DNA of 64,000 bases, from contig NZ_CP075171.1 in NCBI RefSeq assembly GCF_021379005.1, forward strand, positions 3,720,001-3,784,000, in the 5' to 3' direction. Shown here piece after piece: positions 17,074 to 26,896 of this stretch. The position numbers and the translations under genes are program-made. Each line of letters starts with the position of its first letter. Position 1 is the stretch's first letter. The notes under the pieces were generated by a model. It was not told the DNA's origin, did no database searches, and was given only the letters and a program-made list of their open reading frames with translations. The DNA comes from Leptodesmis sichuanensis A121. GTDB lineage: Bacteria; Cyanobacteriota; Cyanobacteriia; Leptolyngbyales; Leptolyngbyaceae.

Positions 17074-18267
17074 ATGACGGTAAACCGTTCCCCCAAAGTT
17101 AACCTGTTTGGCATGAAATCCTGGCTTCAGTTGAGAGGACGGAGTTGGTGGCTATCAGGCTTGCTGTGGTTAGCGTTCATCACTCCAGCCAAGGCGGCTG
17201 TGGAGATGCGAGTTGCAATTCAAGATGGTGTCAGCCAGGTAACAGTCGGTAGTTCTACACGGGCGATCGTCCGCGATAGTTCCGGTCGTGACTTGGGCGA
17301 GATTGCTGCCATGAATGCTTTTGTGGCGGCTCCAACAGAAGGCATGGTGAAGCTCGATCGCTGGCAAGCTAAGCAAATCTGGGTAGAACCAACGGCAGGG
17401 GGATATGTGTTCATTGGCGATCGCTGGTATCGCGGCAGAACCCAGGTGGTTGCCACTGGTAAAGGTTTAACAGCGATTAACTATGTGGATTTAGAACAAT
17501 ACCTTTACAGCGTGCTGGGTGGAGAAATGTACCCAACCTGGCCACTAGAAGCCTTGAAAGCCCAAGCTGTGGTTGCTCGCTCCTATGTTCTGCACCAGCG
17601 GGAACATTCTGCCAACAATCTCTATGATGTGGGGAACACCACCTCCTGGCAGGTATATAAGGGCATTGCGGATGAAACCTCCTCAACTCAGACCGCTGTT
17701 AATGCTACCGCCGGACAGGTATTAGTTAATCAAGGCAAAATTATTGAGGCTGTGTTTCATTCTTCATCAGGGGGACATACGGAAAACGTTGAGAACGTTT
17801 GGATGCGTCCGTTGCCCTACCTGAAGGGAGTCCCCGATTTTGATCAAGGTACTCCAGAGTATGAATGGGTGAGAACCTTTAGTCGCAGCGAACTCAGTGC
17901 CCGAATTACAGGTGTCGGTAATATTATCTCTATGGAACCCCAGCGAACCACTCCCCAGGGCCGAGTGGTTACGATGCGAGTTGTGGGTGATGCCGGGACT
18001 CGCACTATCAGCGGCGACACGATCCGGAACGCGCTTGATTTGAAGAGTACAAAATTTAAAATCCTGCCTACCTATGAACCCACGGCTGCTAAAGGAAAAG
18101 CAAATCTGGCTCCCCAGTCTTTTCAGGTACAGGGTAATGGCTACGGGCATGGCTTAGGAATGAGCCAGTGGGGAGCGTATAACCTGGCCCGTAAGGGGTA
18201 CGACTATCGACAGATTGTGTTGTACTACTATAAGAACACTGCTCTGGCTAAAATTCAGGTGAAATAG
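17074..18267 (+). CDS. SpoIID/LytB-domain protein
   Basis: 397 residues from the ATG at 17074; a later ATG (17113) just before the signal peptide is also possible. The signal sequence (WWLSGLLWLAFITPAKA) directs export. The SpoIID domain is shown by YVDLEQYLYSVLGGEMYPTW, LKAQAVVARSYVL, VFHSSSGGHTENVENVW, and the C-terminal NGYGHGLGMSQWGAYNLA with YYYKNT. In Bacillus, SpoIID is a lytic transglycosylase acting on peptidoglycan strands lacking stem peptides. In cyanobacteria, which do not sporulate, a role in cell wall remodelling is inferred. Confidence 0.92.
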   Translation: MTVNRSPKVNLFGMKSWLQLRGRSWWLSGLLWLAFITPAKAAVEMRVAIQDGVSQVTVGSSTRAIVRDSSGRDLGEIAAMNAFVAAPTEGMVKLDRWQAKQIWVEPTAGGYVFIGDRWYRGRTQVVATGKGLTAINYVDLEQYLYSVLGGEMYPTWPLEALKAQAVVARSYVLHQREHSANNLYDVGNTTSWQVYKGIADETSSTQTAVNATAGQVLVNQGKIIEAVFHSSSGGHTENVENVWMRPLPYLKGVPDFDQGTPEYEWVRTFSRSELSARITGVGNIISMEPQRTTPQGRVVTMRVVGDAGTRTISGDTIRNALDLKSTKFKILPTYEPTAAKGKANLAPQSFQVQGNGYGHGLGMSQWGAYNLARKGYDYRQIVLYYYKNTALAKIQVK

Positions 18268-18272
18268 GTCAG

Positions 18273-18300
18273 TCAACGAGGAACCTAGGCTCCTTGTTGA
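18273..18300 (+). terminator. Hairpin after the SpoIID gene
   Basis: Arms TCAACGAGGA and TCCTTGTTGA (10 bp with one G-U pair), loop ACCTAGGC, starting 6 nt after the stop codon. It lacks a clear U-tract, so it may stabilise the 3' end rather than terminate on its own. Confidence 0.45.
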
Positions 18301-18422
18301 TCTCCTGTGGGACTAGAAATTGCTATACCTGTTGCCAAACCGACAACACAAGGCGTTGGCTTTTTGCCGTAAACAAAGTGGGTACTGCAGGAGTTTATTT
18401 TGTTACAAATGTAGGTTTTTAG

Positions 18423-18686
18423 GTGGACGTTCAACCCAGTCAGCTTGAGTCAATCGTTGTCCAAATTGGAGAAGCTGTTCTCGCGACAACAGAAACAATG
18501 GATCGTCTTTCCGATCGCGTCGATTCTCTGGCCAATCAAGTCCAGCAACAGGGCTACCAGATCTTTGCCTTGAGTGATGCGGTACAAACCCTGGCAGAAG
18601 TGCAGGAAGAGTCGCTGAAACGGTTGGATCGGTTAACGATCGCCCTGGAGCGACTCGTGGATGCCATTGAACAATCCGAAGAGTAG
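18423..18686 (+). CDS. Small coiled-coil protein
   Basis: 87 residues starting at a GTG. Almost the whole chain has heptad character (ATTETMDRLSDRVDSLANQV, LAEVQEESLKRLDRLTIALE), with no cysteines, signal or membrane segment. Probably an oligomeric helical protein; similar short coiled-coil proteins are common in cyanobacteria. Function unknown. Its stop codon lies in a copy of the GTAGAG palindrome. Confidence 0.65.
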   Translation: MDVQPSQLESIVVQIGEAVLATTETMDRLSDRVDSLANQVQQQGYQIFALSDAVQTLAEVQEESLKRLDRLTIALERLVDAIEQSEE

Positions 18687-18707
18687 AGACGTGTGGAATG
18701 GCTCTAC
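18683..18707. repeat. GTAGAG...CTCTAC palindromic repeat, copy 2 (degenerate)
   Basis: GTAGAGAC at 18683-18690 and GGCTCTAC at 18700-18707 flank GTGTGGAAT. Arms match copies 1 and 3, the core is altered. Like copy 1 it overlaps a stop codon, and here it lies between two convergent genes. Confidence 0.55.
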
Positions 18708-18711
18708 AAAT

Positions 18712-19134
18712 TTACCAGCGTCTAAACCCTTGCCAGTAGGGACGACTTTTCCAAAATAAACCAACCGTCATGCTCACCAACGGAATGTAGCTGATCTGAA
18801 ATAATCCTACCGGGATGGGAAGCAAACCTCTGATCAGAAACACGATCGCTAAACACAGAACCAGCCCCCATAAACTCCCAGTGTTAATGGCAGTGCGCTC
18901 TCTGCGTTCGAGAATATAGACGGCCAGTACCCCTACGCCAAATGCGATCGCCAGGGAGGTAAGCAATCCCAATGGGCCAAACAGGAGGGTCATCAGAATC
19001 GGCTTAACTCCTGGAATTTGAGCACTAAAGCCAATAGCCAATTCCAGCAGAGTCACCACGATCGCCGTCAGAATGGCCACCAAAAACAGCGATCGCCAGG
19101 GTAACTGCTTCAAACGAGCGAGAGGATTGCTCAT
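18712..19134 (-). CDS. Small integral membrane protein, unknown
   Basis: 140 residues with four predicted transmembrane helices (about 15-38, 45-75, 85-105, 110-128) and short loops. The N-terminus is basic (MSNPLARLKQLPWRS) and the C-terminus ends KSRPYWQGFRRW. No motif that I can assign. It probably sits in the plasma membrane; the gene is monocistronic and convergent with the coiled-coil gene. Confidence 0.7.
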   Translation of the reverse strand: MSNPLARLKQLPWRSLFLVAILTAIVVTLLELAIGFSAQIPGVKPILMTLLFGPLGLLTSLAIAFGVGVLAVYILERRERTAINTGSLWGLVLCLAIVFLIRGLLPIPVGLFQISYIPLVSMTVGLFWKSRPYWQGFRRW

Positions 19135-19610
19135 AGGATCAAAACGCAGAGATAGTAAGGAGCGTTCTCCTTGAGAATATCAGTTTGACAGCGATCGTGC
19201 TGCTTATTCACACAACCAATTCTTTCTCAAGCTTGCCTCTACTACCCTTAATTATCGCAATTTCTCGATAGTTAAGATAGACTGGTCCAGCAATTGTACT
19301 GAGAAACTCCAGCTTGTTAGTAGGGAATTGCAGAATCCGGACATGGCGCGGGTCGGTAGGATGAAGAAACTGTTAAGCCATCCGGTAGGAATAGCTATCC
19401 GTAGAATTACTAGCTAAAGTCAGGGAAATCAGAAAAAATTCGTAACTTTCCAGTTTACCGTTCAGCAAGTTGTTCTCTGAACAGTTACAACCAACACCTA
19501 CATCTTGCTGATTCAGTTTTTGCGCCGATTCCATCGCACTCACTGAGGTGCGATTCGGAGAAGGTTGGCTTTGCAGTTCGCCTATTTACCTGTTTCTGAG
19601 GCTATTCAAT
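19135..19610. other. Intergenic region, nothing recognised
   Basis: About 475 bases upstream of two divergent genes. I see AT-rich stretches and an ATTATCGCAATTTCTCGATAG segment that can fold weakly, but no gene, repeat family member or known small RNA. Confidence 0.35.
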
Positions 19611-20684
19611 ATGTTCAAAATGGGAGACGTGTACAAACGCTTGTACTCGACCTGGCAACCACCTGTAGCAGAACAAACACCAGGCTACAGTATGATCATG
19701 CTCACTCCTGGAGACTTACCCTTTTTCTTGAAAATCTCCCTGGAGGTTTGTGCCACTCAGAACCCTGAGCATCTGGTTGAAACGATCGTGGTTCCAGATA
19801 GCAAGTTGATGCGGGGCTTTTCAGAATTGTTAAACGAATGGGCAAAAGACTATCCCATCAGCCCAGTTCGCATGGTGACGCTCAGTCCCCTGGAAATTGC
19901 CTTTAATCGTTATCACAGAAATCCCTTTAACAATTGCTGGCATCAACTTATCCGAGGCATTGAAGCACTCAGAACTCCCTATGCCCTGTTACATGATGTT
20001 GACCTGTTTATCCTGGAGCCAGATTTCCTCAAGAAACACTATGAGGCCTGTGTGGCGCAGAATGTTTCACTGATGGGAGTGAGCAAGGTTTGGGATGGTT
20101 GGTACGAGCAACAAGGGTTAGATCATCTGGTTGCCACCTGGGAATTGATGTTTAAAGCGGATTGGGCACGGAGTTTCCAACCCTGGGAACATCGGGGCCA
20201 CCGGGGAATTGTAGCGGGTCAATCCCACTCGTTTGATATGATGCTCTGGCCTCAATGCCAAACTCCTCCCGAACAAATCAGTCGCCACGATCGCGAATGG
20301 GGATTTATTCACTTTAATCACGTCACCAGCACCTATCGCAGATTCCAACAATCCAAAGGAGCTTATGAGGATAGCTACTTCCGGATTTTGTTGATGAGGT
20401 TGCTGATTGATGCGTATGACCAATCTGGATGGCGCTATGATATTCCATCTTTAGAGGCGCTGCGCAAGGGATTGAGCGATGCTTCCAACCGGGTTACTTA
20501 CCTGAAAGAGGAAACATTCCAGCATTACGCTGAATTTCGGGCCAAGTTACAGGAACTGATCAGTAGCAGACTCCTGGATGAGCAAAAAGCGACTATCCTT
20601 GCCGAAGGAATTGCTCCGTTCGATCGCGTGTTTAGTGGAGCCAGTCCGTCTTTTTCACGCTCCAAGGTGCTGGCCACCGTTTAA
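19611..20684 (+). CDS. Putative glycosyltransferase (GT-A type)
   Basis: 357 residues from the ATG at 19611, which has TGAGG about 10 nt upstream; the frame extends to a GTG at 19548 without family character. The pattern fits a nucleotide-sugar transferase: GYSMIMLTPGDLPFFLKISL, then a probable DXD metal site in LLHDVDLFIL, followed by conserved aromatic stretches (VSKVWDGWYEQQGLD, HRGHRGIVAGQSHSFDMMLW). No membrane segment. Donor and acceptor are unknown; exopolysaccharide or glycolipid synthesis is an inference. Confidence 0.65.
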   Translation: MFKMGDVYKRLYSTWQPPVAEQTPGYSMIMLTPGDLPFFLKISLEVCATQNPEHLVETIVVPDSKLMRGFSELLNEWAKDYPISPVRMVTLSPLEIAFNRYHRNPFNNCWHQLIRGIEALRTPYALLHDVDLFILEPDFLKKHYEACVAQNVSLMGVSKVWDGWYEQQGLDHLVATWELMFKADWARSFQPWEHRGHRGIVAGQSHSFDMMLWPQCQTPPEQISRHDREWGFIHFNHVTSTYRRFQQSKGAYEDSYFRILLMRLLIDAYDQSGWRYDIPSLEALRKGLSDASNRVTYLKEETFQHYAEFRAKLQELISSRLLDEQKATILAEGIAPFDRVFSGASPSFSRSKVLATV

Positions 20685-20713
20685 GTCAGGAACCCCAATC
20701 TTTAAGGCACATG

Positions 20714-20743
20714 GGAGGTAGAAATCTGTTGACTTCTACCTCC
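20714..20743. terminator. Bidirectional terminator between the glycosyltransferase gene and leuA
   Basis: Perfect 10-bp stem, GGAGGTAGAA with TTCTACCTCC, and a 10-nt loop, in an 82-bp gap between convergent genes. ATTTT follows downstream on the plus strand (about 20755) and AAGATT-type runs lie on the other side. Confidence 0.6.
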
Positions 20744-20766
20744 GACTCTACAAAGATTTTCTGGCC

Positions 20767-22422
20767 TTACCCTTCTACTGGCACCGTGGAAGGAGTTTGA
20801 GGCAGTGGCAGATCGATCTGACTTCCCTGAGCTTTAATTTTGGTTTCTTTGGATTGCAATGCCGCATACAGCCGATTCAGGGCATTTACATAAGCCTGGG
20901 CTGAAGCCACGATGATGTCTGTATTCGCGGCATGACCCGAAAACAGTCGATCGTCATACCGTAACCGAATGGTCACTTCTCCGATCGCATCAATCCCCGC
21001 TGTCACCGATTGCACCGAGAACTCAATCAACTGGTTGGGCACATTGACCACCCGATTAATCGCTTTGTAGACCGCATCCACTGGGCCAGTTCCAGTAGCG
21101 GCATCCGTCAGTTCCTGGCCATCGGGAGTACGCAGGGTGACTGTAGCCGTAGGACAGGCATGATCGCCGCAGGACACCTGCACCAATTCCAGGCGGAAGA
21201 GATCCGGGGCTTGTTGAATTTCGTCATTGACGATCGCCTCCAGATCCCAATCGCTGATTTCTTTTTTCTTATCCGCCAGTTCCTTAAAGCGGACAAACGC
21301 TTTGTTGAGTTCCTGCTCCGTCAACTCAAAGCCCAACTCCTTCAACCGGGAGCGGAAGGCATTCCGGCCAGAAAGTTTACCCAACACGATCTGGTTATCG
21401 GTGAGGCCAATCAACTGCGCGTCCATAATCTCGTAGGTCAGCTTGTTTTTCAACACGCCGTCCTGATGGATTCCCGATTCATGGGCAAAGGCATTGGCAC
21501 CGACGATCGCCTTATTGGGCTGTACCAACATTCCCGTCAGACTGGAAACCAACCGGGAGGTTTTGTAAATTTGGCGGGTATCAATCCGGGTCAACGGTTC
21601 TTCCGATTCCGCAGGCCGACCCAGGAATGGATTGAAATACTGTCGCCGCACATGCAACGCCATTACCAGTTCTTCCAGCGCGGCATTCCCGGCCCGTTCA
21701 CCAATCCCGTTAATCGTACACTCCAACTGACGGGCACCGTTCTTCACCGCCTCCAGGAAGTTGGCGACGGCCAATCCCAAATCATTATGGCCATGCACAG
21801 AAATGATCGCCCGATCGATATTGGGCACGTTTTCCTTAATACCGCGAATCAAGGCACCAAATTCAGCAGGCGTGGTATAGCCCACGGTATCGGGAATATT
21901 CACCGTTGTAGCTCCAGCGGCAATCACCCGTTCTAGAACCTGATACAGGAATTCCGGATCGCTACGGCCTGCATCTTCAGGAGAAAATTCCACATCATCC
22001 ACAAAGGATTTCGCGTAGGCCACCATTTCCTCGGCGATCGCCAATACCTCTTCACGAGTTTTCTTTAACTTGTATTTCAGATGAATATCCGAGGTCGCGA
22101 TGAAGGTGTGAATTCGGGCATGGGCAGCGGGTTTCAACGCTTCGGCTGCCGCTTGAATATCGGCCCGGTTGGCTCGCGCTAATCCGCAAATTGTTGGACC
22201 ATCGGTCGTACCAACTGCCTGGGCAATTTTTTGTACCGCTTCAAAATCTCCCGGACTGGAGTAGGGAAACCCAGCCTCAATCACATCTACACCCAGTCGT
22301 GCCAGTTGCCGTGCAATTGTCAGCTTTTCATCCACATTCAGGGTAGCTCCGGGAGATTGTTCGCCATCCCGGAGTGTGGTGTCAAAGATGATAATTCGGT
22401 CATTCTGAGACGGAGTGTTCAT
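20767..22422 (-). CDS. leuA: 2-isopropylmalate synthase
   Basis: 551 residues. Condenses acetyl-CoA with 2-oxoisovalerate, the first committed step of leucine synthesis. The HMGL-like catalytic domain begins with [19 protein letters not shown] (Asp14 and Arg18 area), continues with [19 protein letters not shown] and the metal-binding [12 protein letters not shown], and ends with the C-terminal regulatory domain ([20 protein letters not shown]), which gives leucine feedback. A partial copy of the 75-bp repeat lies about 120 nt upstream of its start. Divergent from nothing nearby: the LabA-like gene upstream is on the same strand. Confidence 0.98.
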   Translation of the reverse strand: MNTPSQNDRIIIFDTTLRDGEQSPGATLNVDEKLTIARQLARLGVDVIEAGFPYSSPGDFEAVQKIAQAVGTTDGPTICGLARANRADIQAAAEALKPAAHARIHTFIATSDIHLKYKLKKTREEVLAIAEEMVAYAKSFVDDVEFSPEDAGRSDPEFLYQVLERVIAAGATTVNIPDTVGYTTPAEFGALIRGIKENVPNIDRAIISVHGHNDLGLAVANFLEAVKNGARQLECTINGIGERAGNAALEELVMALHVRRQYFNPFLGRPAESEEPLTRIDTRQIYKTSRLVSSLTGMLVQPNKAIVGANAFAHESGIHQDGVLKNKLTYEIMDAQLIGLTDNQIVLGKLSGRNAFRSRLKELGFELTEQELNKAFVRFKELADKKKEISDWDLEAIVNDEIQQAPDLFRLELVQVSCGDHACPTATVTLRTPDGQELTDAATGTGPVDAVYKAINRVVNVPNQLIEFSVQSVTAGIDAIGEVTIRLRYDDRLFSGHAANTDIIVASAQAYVNALNRLYAALQSKETKIKAQGSQIDLPLPQTPSTVPVEG

Positions 22423-22540
22423 AGGTCAAGTGATCGAAGATTTTACTAGAAGACGACTTCTGCATACTAGCCTACCGTTTAGCCTGAGCGCCTTGACAGA
22501 GAGGAGCGAAGTTTTTGTTAAATTTGCAACAGATGAGTGG

Positions 22541-22563
22541 AAACCAGACTTGGACAAGGTTTA
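22541..22563 (+). repeat. 75-bp dispersed element, copy 3 (partial)
   Basis: AAACCAGACTTGGACAAGGT followed by TTA keeps only the conserved right end of the element, here in plus orientation between leuA and the LabA-like gene. The rest is not recognisable. Confidence 0.5.
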
Positions 22564-22581
22564 ATGCTATCCACCTAGAGT

Positions 22582-23088
22582 TTACAAATCAGTCTTTTCA
22601 ATTTCTTTGCGAATATCGTTCAGGTCGATGTAGTGGTCAGTAGCATTTCGCAGTTCTCTGGCAATCATCCCTTCGGTGGATACGACTGTAATGTGAGTGT
22701 GCCGACCTCGCAGCAGTTCGATCGCCCGTTCAAAGTCCCCATCTCCACTGAACAGAATGACACGATCGTACTGGTCAACAGTATTAAACATATCCACGAC
22801 GATCTCAATATCCAGATTGGCCTTTTGCGAGTAACGACCTGAACTGTCGTCATAGTATTCCTTCAAAATTTTGGTGCGAACGGTATACCCCAAACTAATC
22901 AGCGCATCCCGAAAGCCCCGTTGATCCTGGGGATCTTTCAGCCCGGTATACCAGAAGGCATTGACTAGAACAGTATCGGCTTCCCGCGTAAAATATTCCA
23001 GCACCCGTTTTGGATCAAAGAACCAACCGTTTTTCTGTTGAGCATAGAACATATTGTTGCCGTCTACAAATATAGAAAGACGGTTCAT
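22582..23088 (-). CDS. LabA-like NYN-domain protein
   Basis: 168 residues from the ATG at 23088 (another in frame at 23100; neither has a clear ribosome site). It is a NYN/PIN-like domain: RLSIFVDGNNMFYAQQ with the first acidic residue, ANLDIEIVVDMF, and VILFSGDGDFERAIELL with the second acidic cluster. LabA of Synechococcus elongatus belongs here and acts in the output of the circadian clock as a negative regulator; other relatives are putative RNases. The neat acidic triad suggests nuclease competence. Separate transcription unit. Confidence 0.88.
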   Translation of the reverse strand: MNRLSIFVDGNNMFYAQQKNGWFFDPKRVLEYFTREADTVLVNAFWYTGLKDPQDQRGFRDALISLGYTVRTKILKEYYDDSSGRYSQKANLDIEIVVDMFNTVDQYDRVILFSGDGDFERAIELLRGRHTHITVVSTEGMIARELRNATDHYIDLNDIRKEIEKTDL

Positions 23089-23100
23089 GGAGTATTGCAT

Positions 23101-23667
23101 AGAAGATTAAGAGCTAAAAGATCAATAAAATTGGATAACTAATTGTAACAAGATACTTTGAGAAAGCTAGCAGGCTTACTACCAGGGCAACCCGGTCATC
23201 CCAAGAGAAATTGAAAGCAGGACTGCAAAAGAATTTAGATAATAGAAACAATCTACTAATGAATATCCTAATCAAACCCAATTAATTGAGCAAAAACGAT
23301 CGTTATTTGATAGGGAAACGACTAAAACGTAGTCTAAAAAATAACTGCCCCGTCTAAGTAGTGATACATTTTTGACTGAACCTGATGATTTTAATAGAGA
23401 AACCTGACAGCTTGATCGTTGATCATCAACTGACTACTCTGATTTGCCACTATTATTACAAAAAAATAAAATCTGGGCGCTTCAACCTGGAAATCGATCG
23501 CCGCAAATGATCCAATTTAGTTCCTCCGTCGCTCTGTGATATGAAGATGCCTGGTCAGGGTAGGGGTGGATAGGCTCTAATAGTATAGATTCTGTTGGTA
23601 AGACTGTTCATCGCACAGGTGGCAGATTGGGTGTATCGCCTGCTGATGTCTTACATGGGTTTCGGCT
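23101..23667. other. Intergenic region, nothing recognised
   Basis: About 570 AT-rich bases between two divergent genes. No gene, terminator or repeat-family member found. It should contain the promoter of the receptor kinase gene. Confidence 0.4.
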
Positions 23668-26265
23668 ATGTCTACAGAAAACTCTCAGTCTCAAACAGAG
23701 ACCTTTGTGGCTCCTCCATCACTCACTGAACGCCTCTCCTTCCAAACTGTTTGGCAGCGACTCGTCACCCGACACATCGCCCATCAACTGCCAATACGTT
23801 CAAACCTGGCAAAAGCGGGGCATATCCTGATCGGGATGATTGCATTAACGGCAGGTATTGCTACAGCCCAGAGCTTAGTGTCCGTTCGCTTCATGGAGCG
23901 GCAGGTTCAAACCATGTTTTTCAATCTTCGCCCTGCCGTAAAGCCACCTGAAAACCTAGTTATCCTGGCGGTTGAACGCAGCACACTGGAGCAGGCCAGA
24001 ATCACGCCCCAGAGCAATCCAGATCTGCAGTCTCTTGTCTGGCCTTTTAAGCGGGCAACTTATGCAAAAGTGATTGACCGTTTGCTGCAGGCAGGTGCGC
24101 GCGCAGTAGCGGTGGATGTGATTTGGGCTGATCCCAGTTTTCATGGCACAGAGGATGATGCCAAATTGCAACAGGTGCTAAAGCGTTATCCGGGTCGAGT
24201 TGTTATGGCGACGACCTATGACAATAGTCAAACCCGTCAGGGAGATATCACTCAACTGACTTTGCCGACTTCATCCTTGAGAAATTTACCTCAACCAATT
24301 GGTACGATTAATTTCTGGACGGAACCCGATAACTTTTGGAAAGAGCCGGAAGGATCCGAGGGACGCATTCATCGTTTAGGCAGCGAATTTGTCCGTCTGA
24401 AAGCCCAGGTTCTCCCAGATCAGGCTACCTACCTGAATCAGTTGAGTCAAGAATATCCCTCTTTTGCAGAAGCAACCCTCAAAGCGGCCAAAGTTGAGTA
24501 TTCTCCTCCTAAAGGAGACATGATCTTCTACTACGGTCCATCAGTAGGTGACGACTATGGGTCAATCGGATTCACTACAATTCCCTTTTGGCATATTCTG
24601 GATGCGGCAAACTGGACTGGTTACTTAGAGAATGGTCAGTTCTTCAAAGGCAAAATTGTTGTCATTGGGACGGCGGAGAACAATAACTTAAAGGATTTTT
24701 TGCCAACCCCGATGGGAAAAATGCCAGGAGTTGAAGTTCACGCCAATGCGATCGCCACGCTGATGCAGAACCGCTCCCTCGTCACTGGGATCCCCGCCCC
24801 TCTATTCCAGGGACTATTCGTTGCCGCACTGATATTGGCAGTAGCTTACTTACAAAGCCGTACCTCTCGCCCCATCCACCGATTTGGTTGGGGAATGGGG
24901 ATTATGGTTGCCTTGGGGATCGTCAGTTACGGACTATTTACCCGGATGCAATTAGTCTTACCAACGGCTGTACCGTTAGTGGCGATCGCCCTGGGGAGCA
25001 CCTCCTACCTGTTGCTCGGTGTTACTCATGAAAAACTCCAGTTAATTCGGGCGGCAAGACTGCACCGCACCTCGGAGGATGTGCGGGAGTTCCTGGAAGC
25101 CAGCGGCCAGGTGGAACTGGAAGCCATTAGCGAGAGCTATACGCGGGAGATGATCGGTCAAACCCTGCGGGGACGGTATAAAATCCTGAATACCTTGGGA
25201 ACGGGCGGCTTCAGCGTCACCTATATCGCAGAAGATCTGGATTTACCGGGCCATCCTCGCTGTGTGGTGAAGCAATTAAGGCCCAGTAATAGTAAACCTG
25301 CAGCGTTGAAATGGGCACAGGAAAAGTTTAGAAAAGAAGCAGAAACGCTGTATCATCTCCCTCCCCATGACAGAATTCCTCGGCTTCTGGCTTATTTTGA
25401 GGAAAAAGGTGAGTTCTACCTGATTCAGGATTATGTTGAGGGGGAACCGCTGAGAATTCGCAGCTTTATCGATCGCCTTTGCGAACGTCGGGTGATCGAA
25501 ATTCTGGAAGAGATTCTCCAAATTCTCCAGTTCATTCACAGGCATGGAATTATTCACCGCGACATTAAGCCCCCCAACATCATTCAACGTCAATCCGATG
25601 GTCATCTGGTATTGATTGACTTTGGGGTAGTCAAGAATATTCAGCAAATGGGAGACAGAGAAGAAGCGACCAGCATGACGATGGCGGTCGGCACACGAGG
25701 ATATATTTCTCCAGAGCAGAGCAATGGCCAACCACGCCCCAATAGCGATATTTACTCCTTGGGTATGATGGCGATCCAGGCCGTCACAGGAATTCCCAGT
25801 GAGGATCTCGTGCAACAGCGCGATCCCCATACGGGTGAACTGATCTGGCATAAGCATGCTTTTGTCAGCCAGACTCTGATCCAAATTCTAGATAGGATGG
25901 TGCGCTTTAATTTTACGGAGCGATATCAATCGGCAGCGGAAGTGCTGGCTGATCTGCAACCCCTGATTGAATTGCATCGATCTGATCCTGCAGATCCTGA
26001 TTTTCCTGCTGCTGAGTCACGAGAGGTAGATGAAGAGGATGATTCTGCTTCGGAGCCAACTCAGTTATGGCAGGATGCCTCTGATTTAGACGTTGCTTTG
26101 CCTGAAACAGATCCGTCGCCAGAGGATTCAGAACCCCTGGACTCCACCCAAAAGACGGAGGATGGTTCAACAGAGACCACCCAACCCTGGATTTCAGAAG
26201 AGCATTCAGCGACAGACTTACCTCCTACAGATCCTGCCGATCCCCCCTCGGCAGCCCAGGATTAA
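23668..26265 (+). CDS. CHASE2-domain receptor serine/threonine kinase
   Basis: 865 residues. After a first membrane segment (about 50-70) comes an extracytoplasmic CHASE2 sensor (about 75-370, containing KPPENLVILAVERSTLEQAR, RAVAVDVIWADPSFHGTEDD, FLPTPMGKMPGVEVHANAIA), then three transmembrane helices (about 375-455). The cytoplasmic kinase domain starts at about 505 with LGTGGFSVTYIAED and VVKQL, has HRDIKPPN (630-637), DFG (651-653) and GTRGYISPEQS, so all catalytic residues are present. The last 90 residues are acidic and disordered. Predicted to phosphorylate cytoplasmic proteins in response to an unknown external signal. Confidence 0.95.
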   Translation: MSTENSQSQTETFVAPPSLTERLSFQTVWQRLVTRHIAHQLPIRSNLAKAGHILIGMIALTAGIATAQSLVSVRFMERQVQTMFFNLRPAVKPPENLVILAVERSTLEQARITPQSNPDLQSLVWPFKRATYAKVIDRLLQAGARAVAVDVIWADPSFHGTEDDAKLQQVLKRYPGRVVMATTYDNSQTRQGDITQLTLPTSSLRNLPQPIGTINFWTEPDNFWKEPEGSEGRIHRLGSEFVRLKAQVLPDQATYLNQLSQEYPSFAEATLKAAKVEYSPPKGDMIFYYGPSVGDDYGSIGFTTIPFWHILDAANWTGYLENGQFFKGKIVVIGTAENNNLKDFLPTPMGKMPGVEVHANAIATLMQNRSLVTGIPAPLFQGLFVAALILAVAYLQSRTSRPIHRFGWGMGIMVALGIVSYGLFTRMQLVLPTAVPLVAIALGSTSYLLLGVTHEKLQLIRAARLHRTSEDVREFLEASGQVELEAISESYTREMIGQTLRGRYKILNTLGTGGFSVTYIAEDLDLPGHPRCVVKQLRPSNSKPAALKWAQEKFRKEAETLYHLPPHDRIPRLLAYFEEKGEFYLIQDYVEGEPLRIRSFIDRLCERRVIEILEEILQILQFIHRHGIIHRDIKPPNIIQRQSDGHLVLIDFGVVKNIQQMGDREEATSMTMAVGTRGYISPEQSNGQPRPNSDIYSLGMMAIQAVTGIPSEDLVQQRDPHTGELIWHKHAFVSQTLIQILDRMVRFNFTERYQSAAEVLADLQPLIELHRSDPADPDFPAAESREVDEEDDSASEPTQLWQDASDLDVALPETDPSPEDSEPLDSTQKTEDGSTETTQPWISEEHSATDLPPTDPADPPSAAQD

Positions 26266-26269
26266 AGGA

Positions 26270-26878
26270 TTACAACAGTTCTTCGCGATCGTCTGTCCAG
26301 AGCATTTCAGTAGTAGTAGTAGGTTCTGCAGCCTCTGCGGGAGAATTGTTTTCTGGCGATCGCTGCTGTACAAAGGGTAAGAAGGCGCCCTTAAGACCGC
26401 GCTTAATTCGCTCCGGAGTCCCTTCGAAAATGACAAATAAGGGGTAGGTGGTATCGGCTCCTTCACTCAAAATATGGCGGTAGCGCAAGGGCATATCCCA
26501 TTCATAGCCCCGGCTTAAGGCAACTTGAGTATGCCGCCAGCGACTCAATAAATCCGAAAAATCTTCTTCAGGGCGATGAATGAAAATAAAGATTTCCACC
26601 CCCGTTTTGATTTTCCACTCCGGGTCGCACATTAAGAGCGCGATGTCACAAGGCAAACACAGAGACTCACCACTGGACGTATTGAAATCCCCGGAATTAT
26701 TACGTGAGGTGGTTCCTCGCAGGCGAACTACTGGCAGAGGGATGGCAATTAAGCTTTCTTTAGGGCGGCGCATACTGGGGATCATCTCCAGATAAGGCCG
26801 ATACTGCTTCAGTAGCGCGATCGCAGACTGAGCATTGCTGTACTCTGCCAACGCTTCTTCGTAATGAACTTTTTGCAT
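26270..26878 (-). CDS. Unknown protein encoded after pilC
   Basis: 202 residues from the ATG at 26878 (another at 26884), starting within 20 nt of the pilC stop on the same strand, so it is probably the last gene of the pilus transcript. Soluble, no signal peptide or membrane segment; features include a possibly helical N-terminus (VHYEEALAEYSNAQSAIALL), VEIFIFIHRPEEDFSDLLSR and an acidic Thr-rich tail. I do not recognise the family. Position suggests a role in pilus function, but this is inference. It ends 4 nt from the convergent receptor kinase stop. Confidence 0.72.
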   Translation of the reverse strand: MQKVHYEEALAEYSNAQSAIALLKQYRPYLEMIPSMRRPKESLIAIPLPVVRLRGTTSRNNSGDFNTSSGESLCLPCDIALLMCDPEWKIKTGVEIFIFIHRPEEDFSDLLSRWRHTQVALSRGYEWDMPLRYRHILSEGADTTYPLFVIFEGTPERIKRGLKGAFLPFVQQRSPENNSPAEAAEPTTTTEMLWTDDREELL

Positions 26879-26896
26879 GGACATAGGGACAGTGAA

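Noticed and set aside
21010-21936. 308-codon plus-strand open frame opposite leuA
   Set aside because: Complement of a highly conserved enzyme gene; no protein character.
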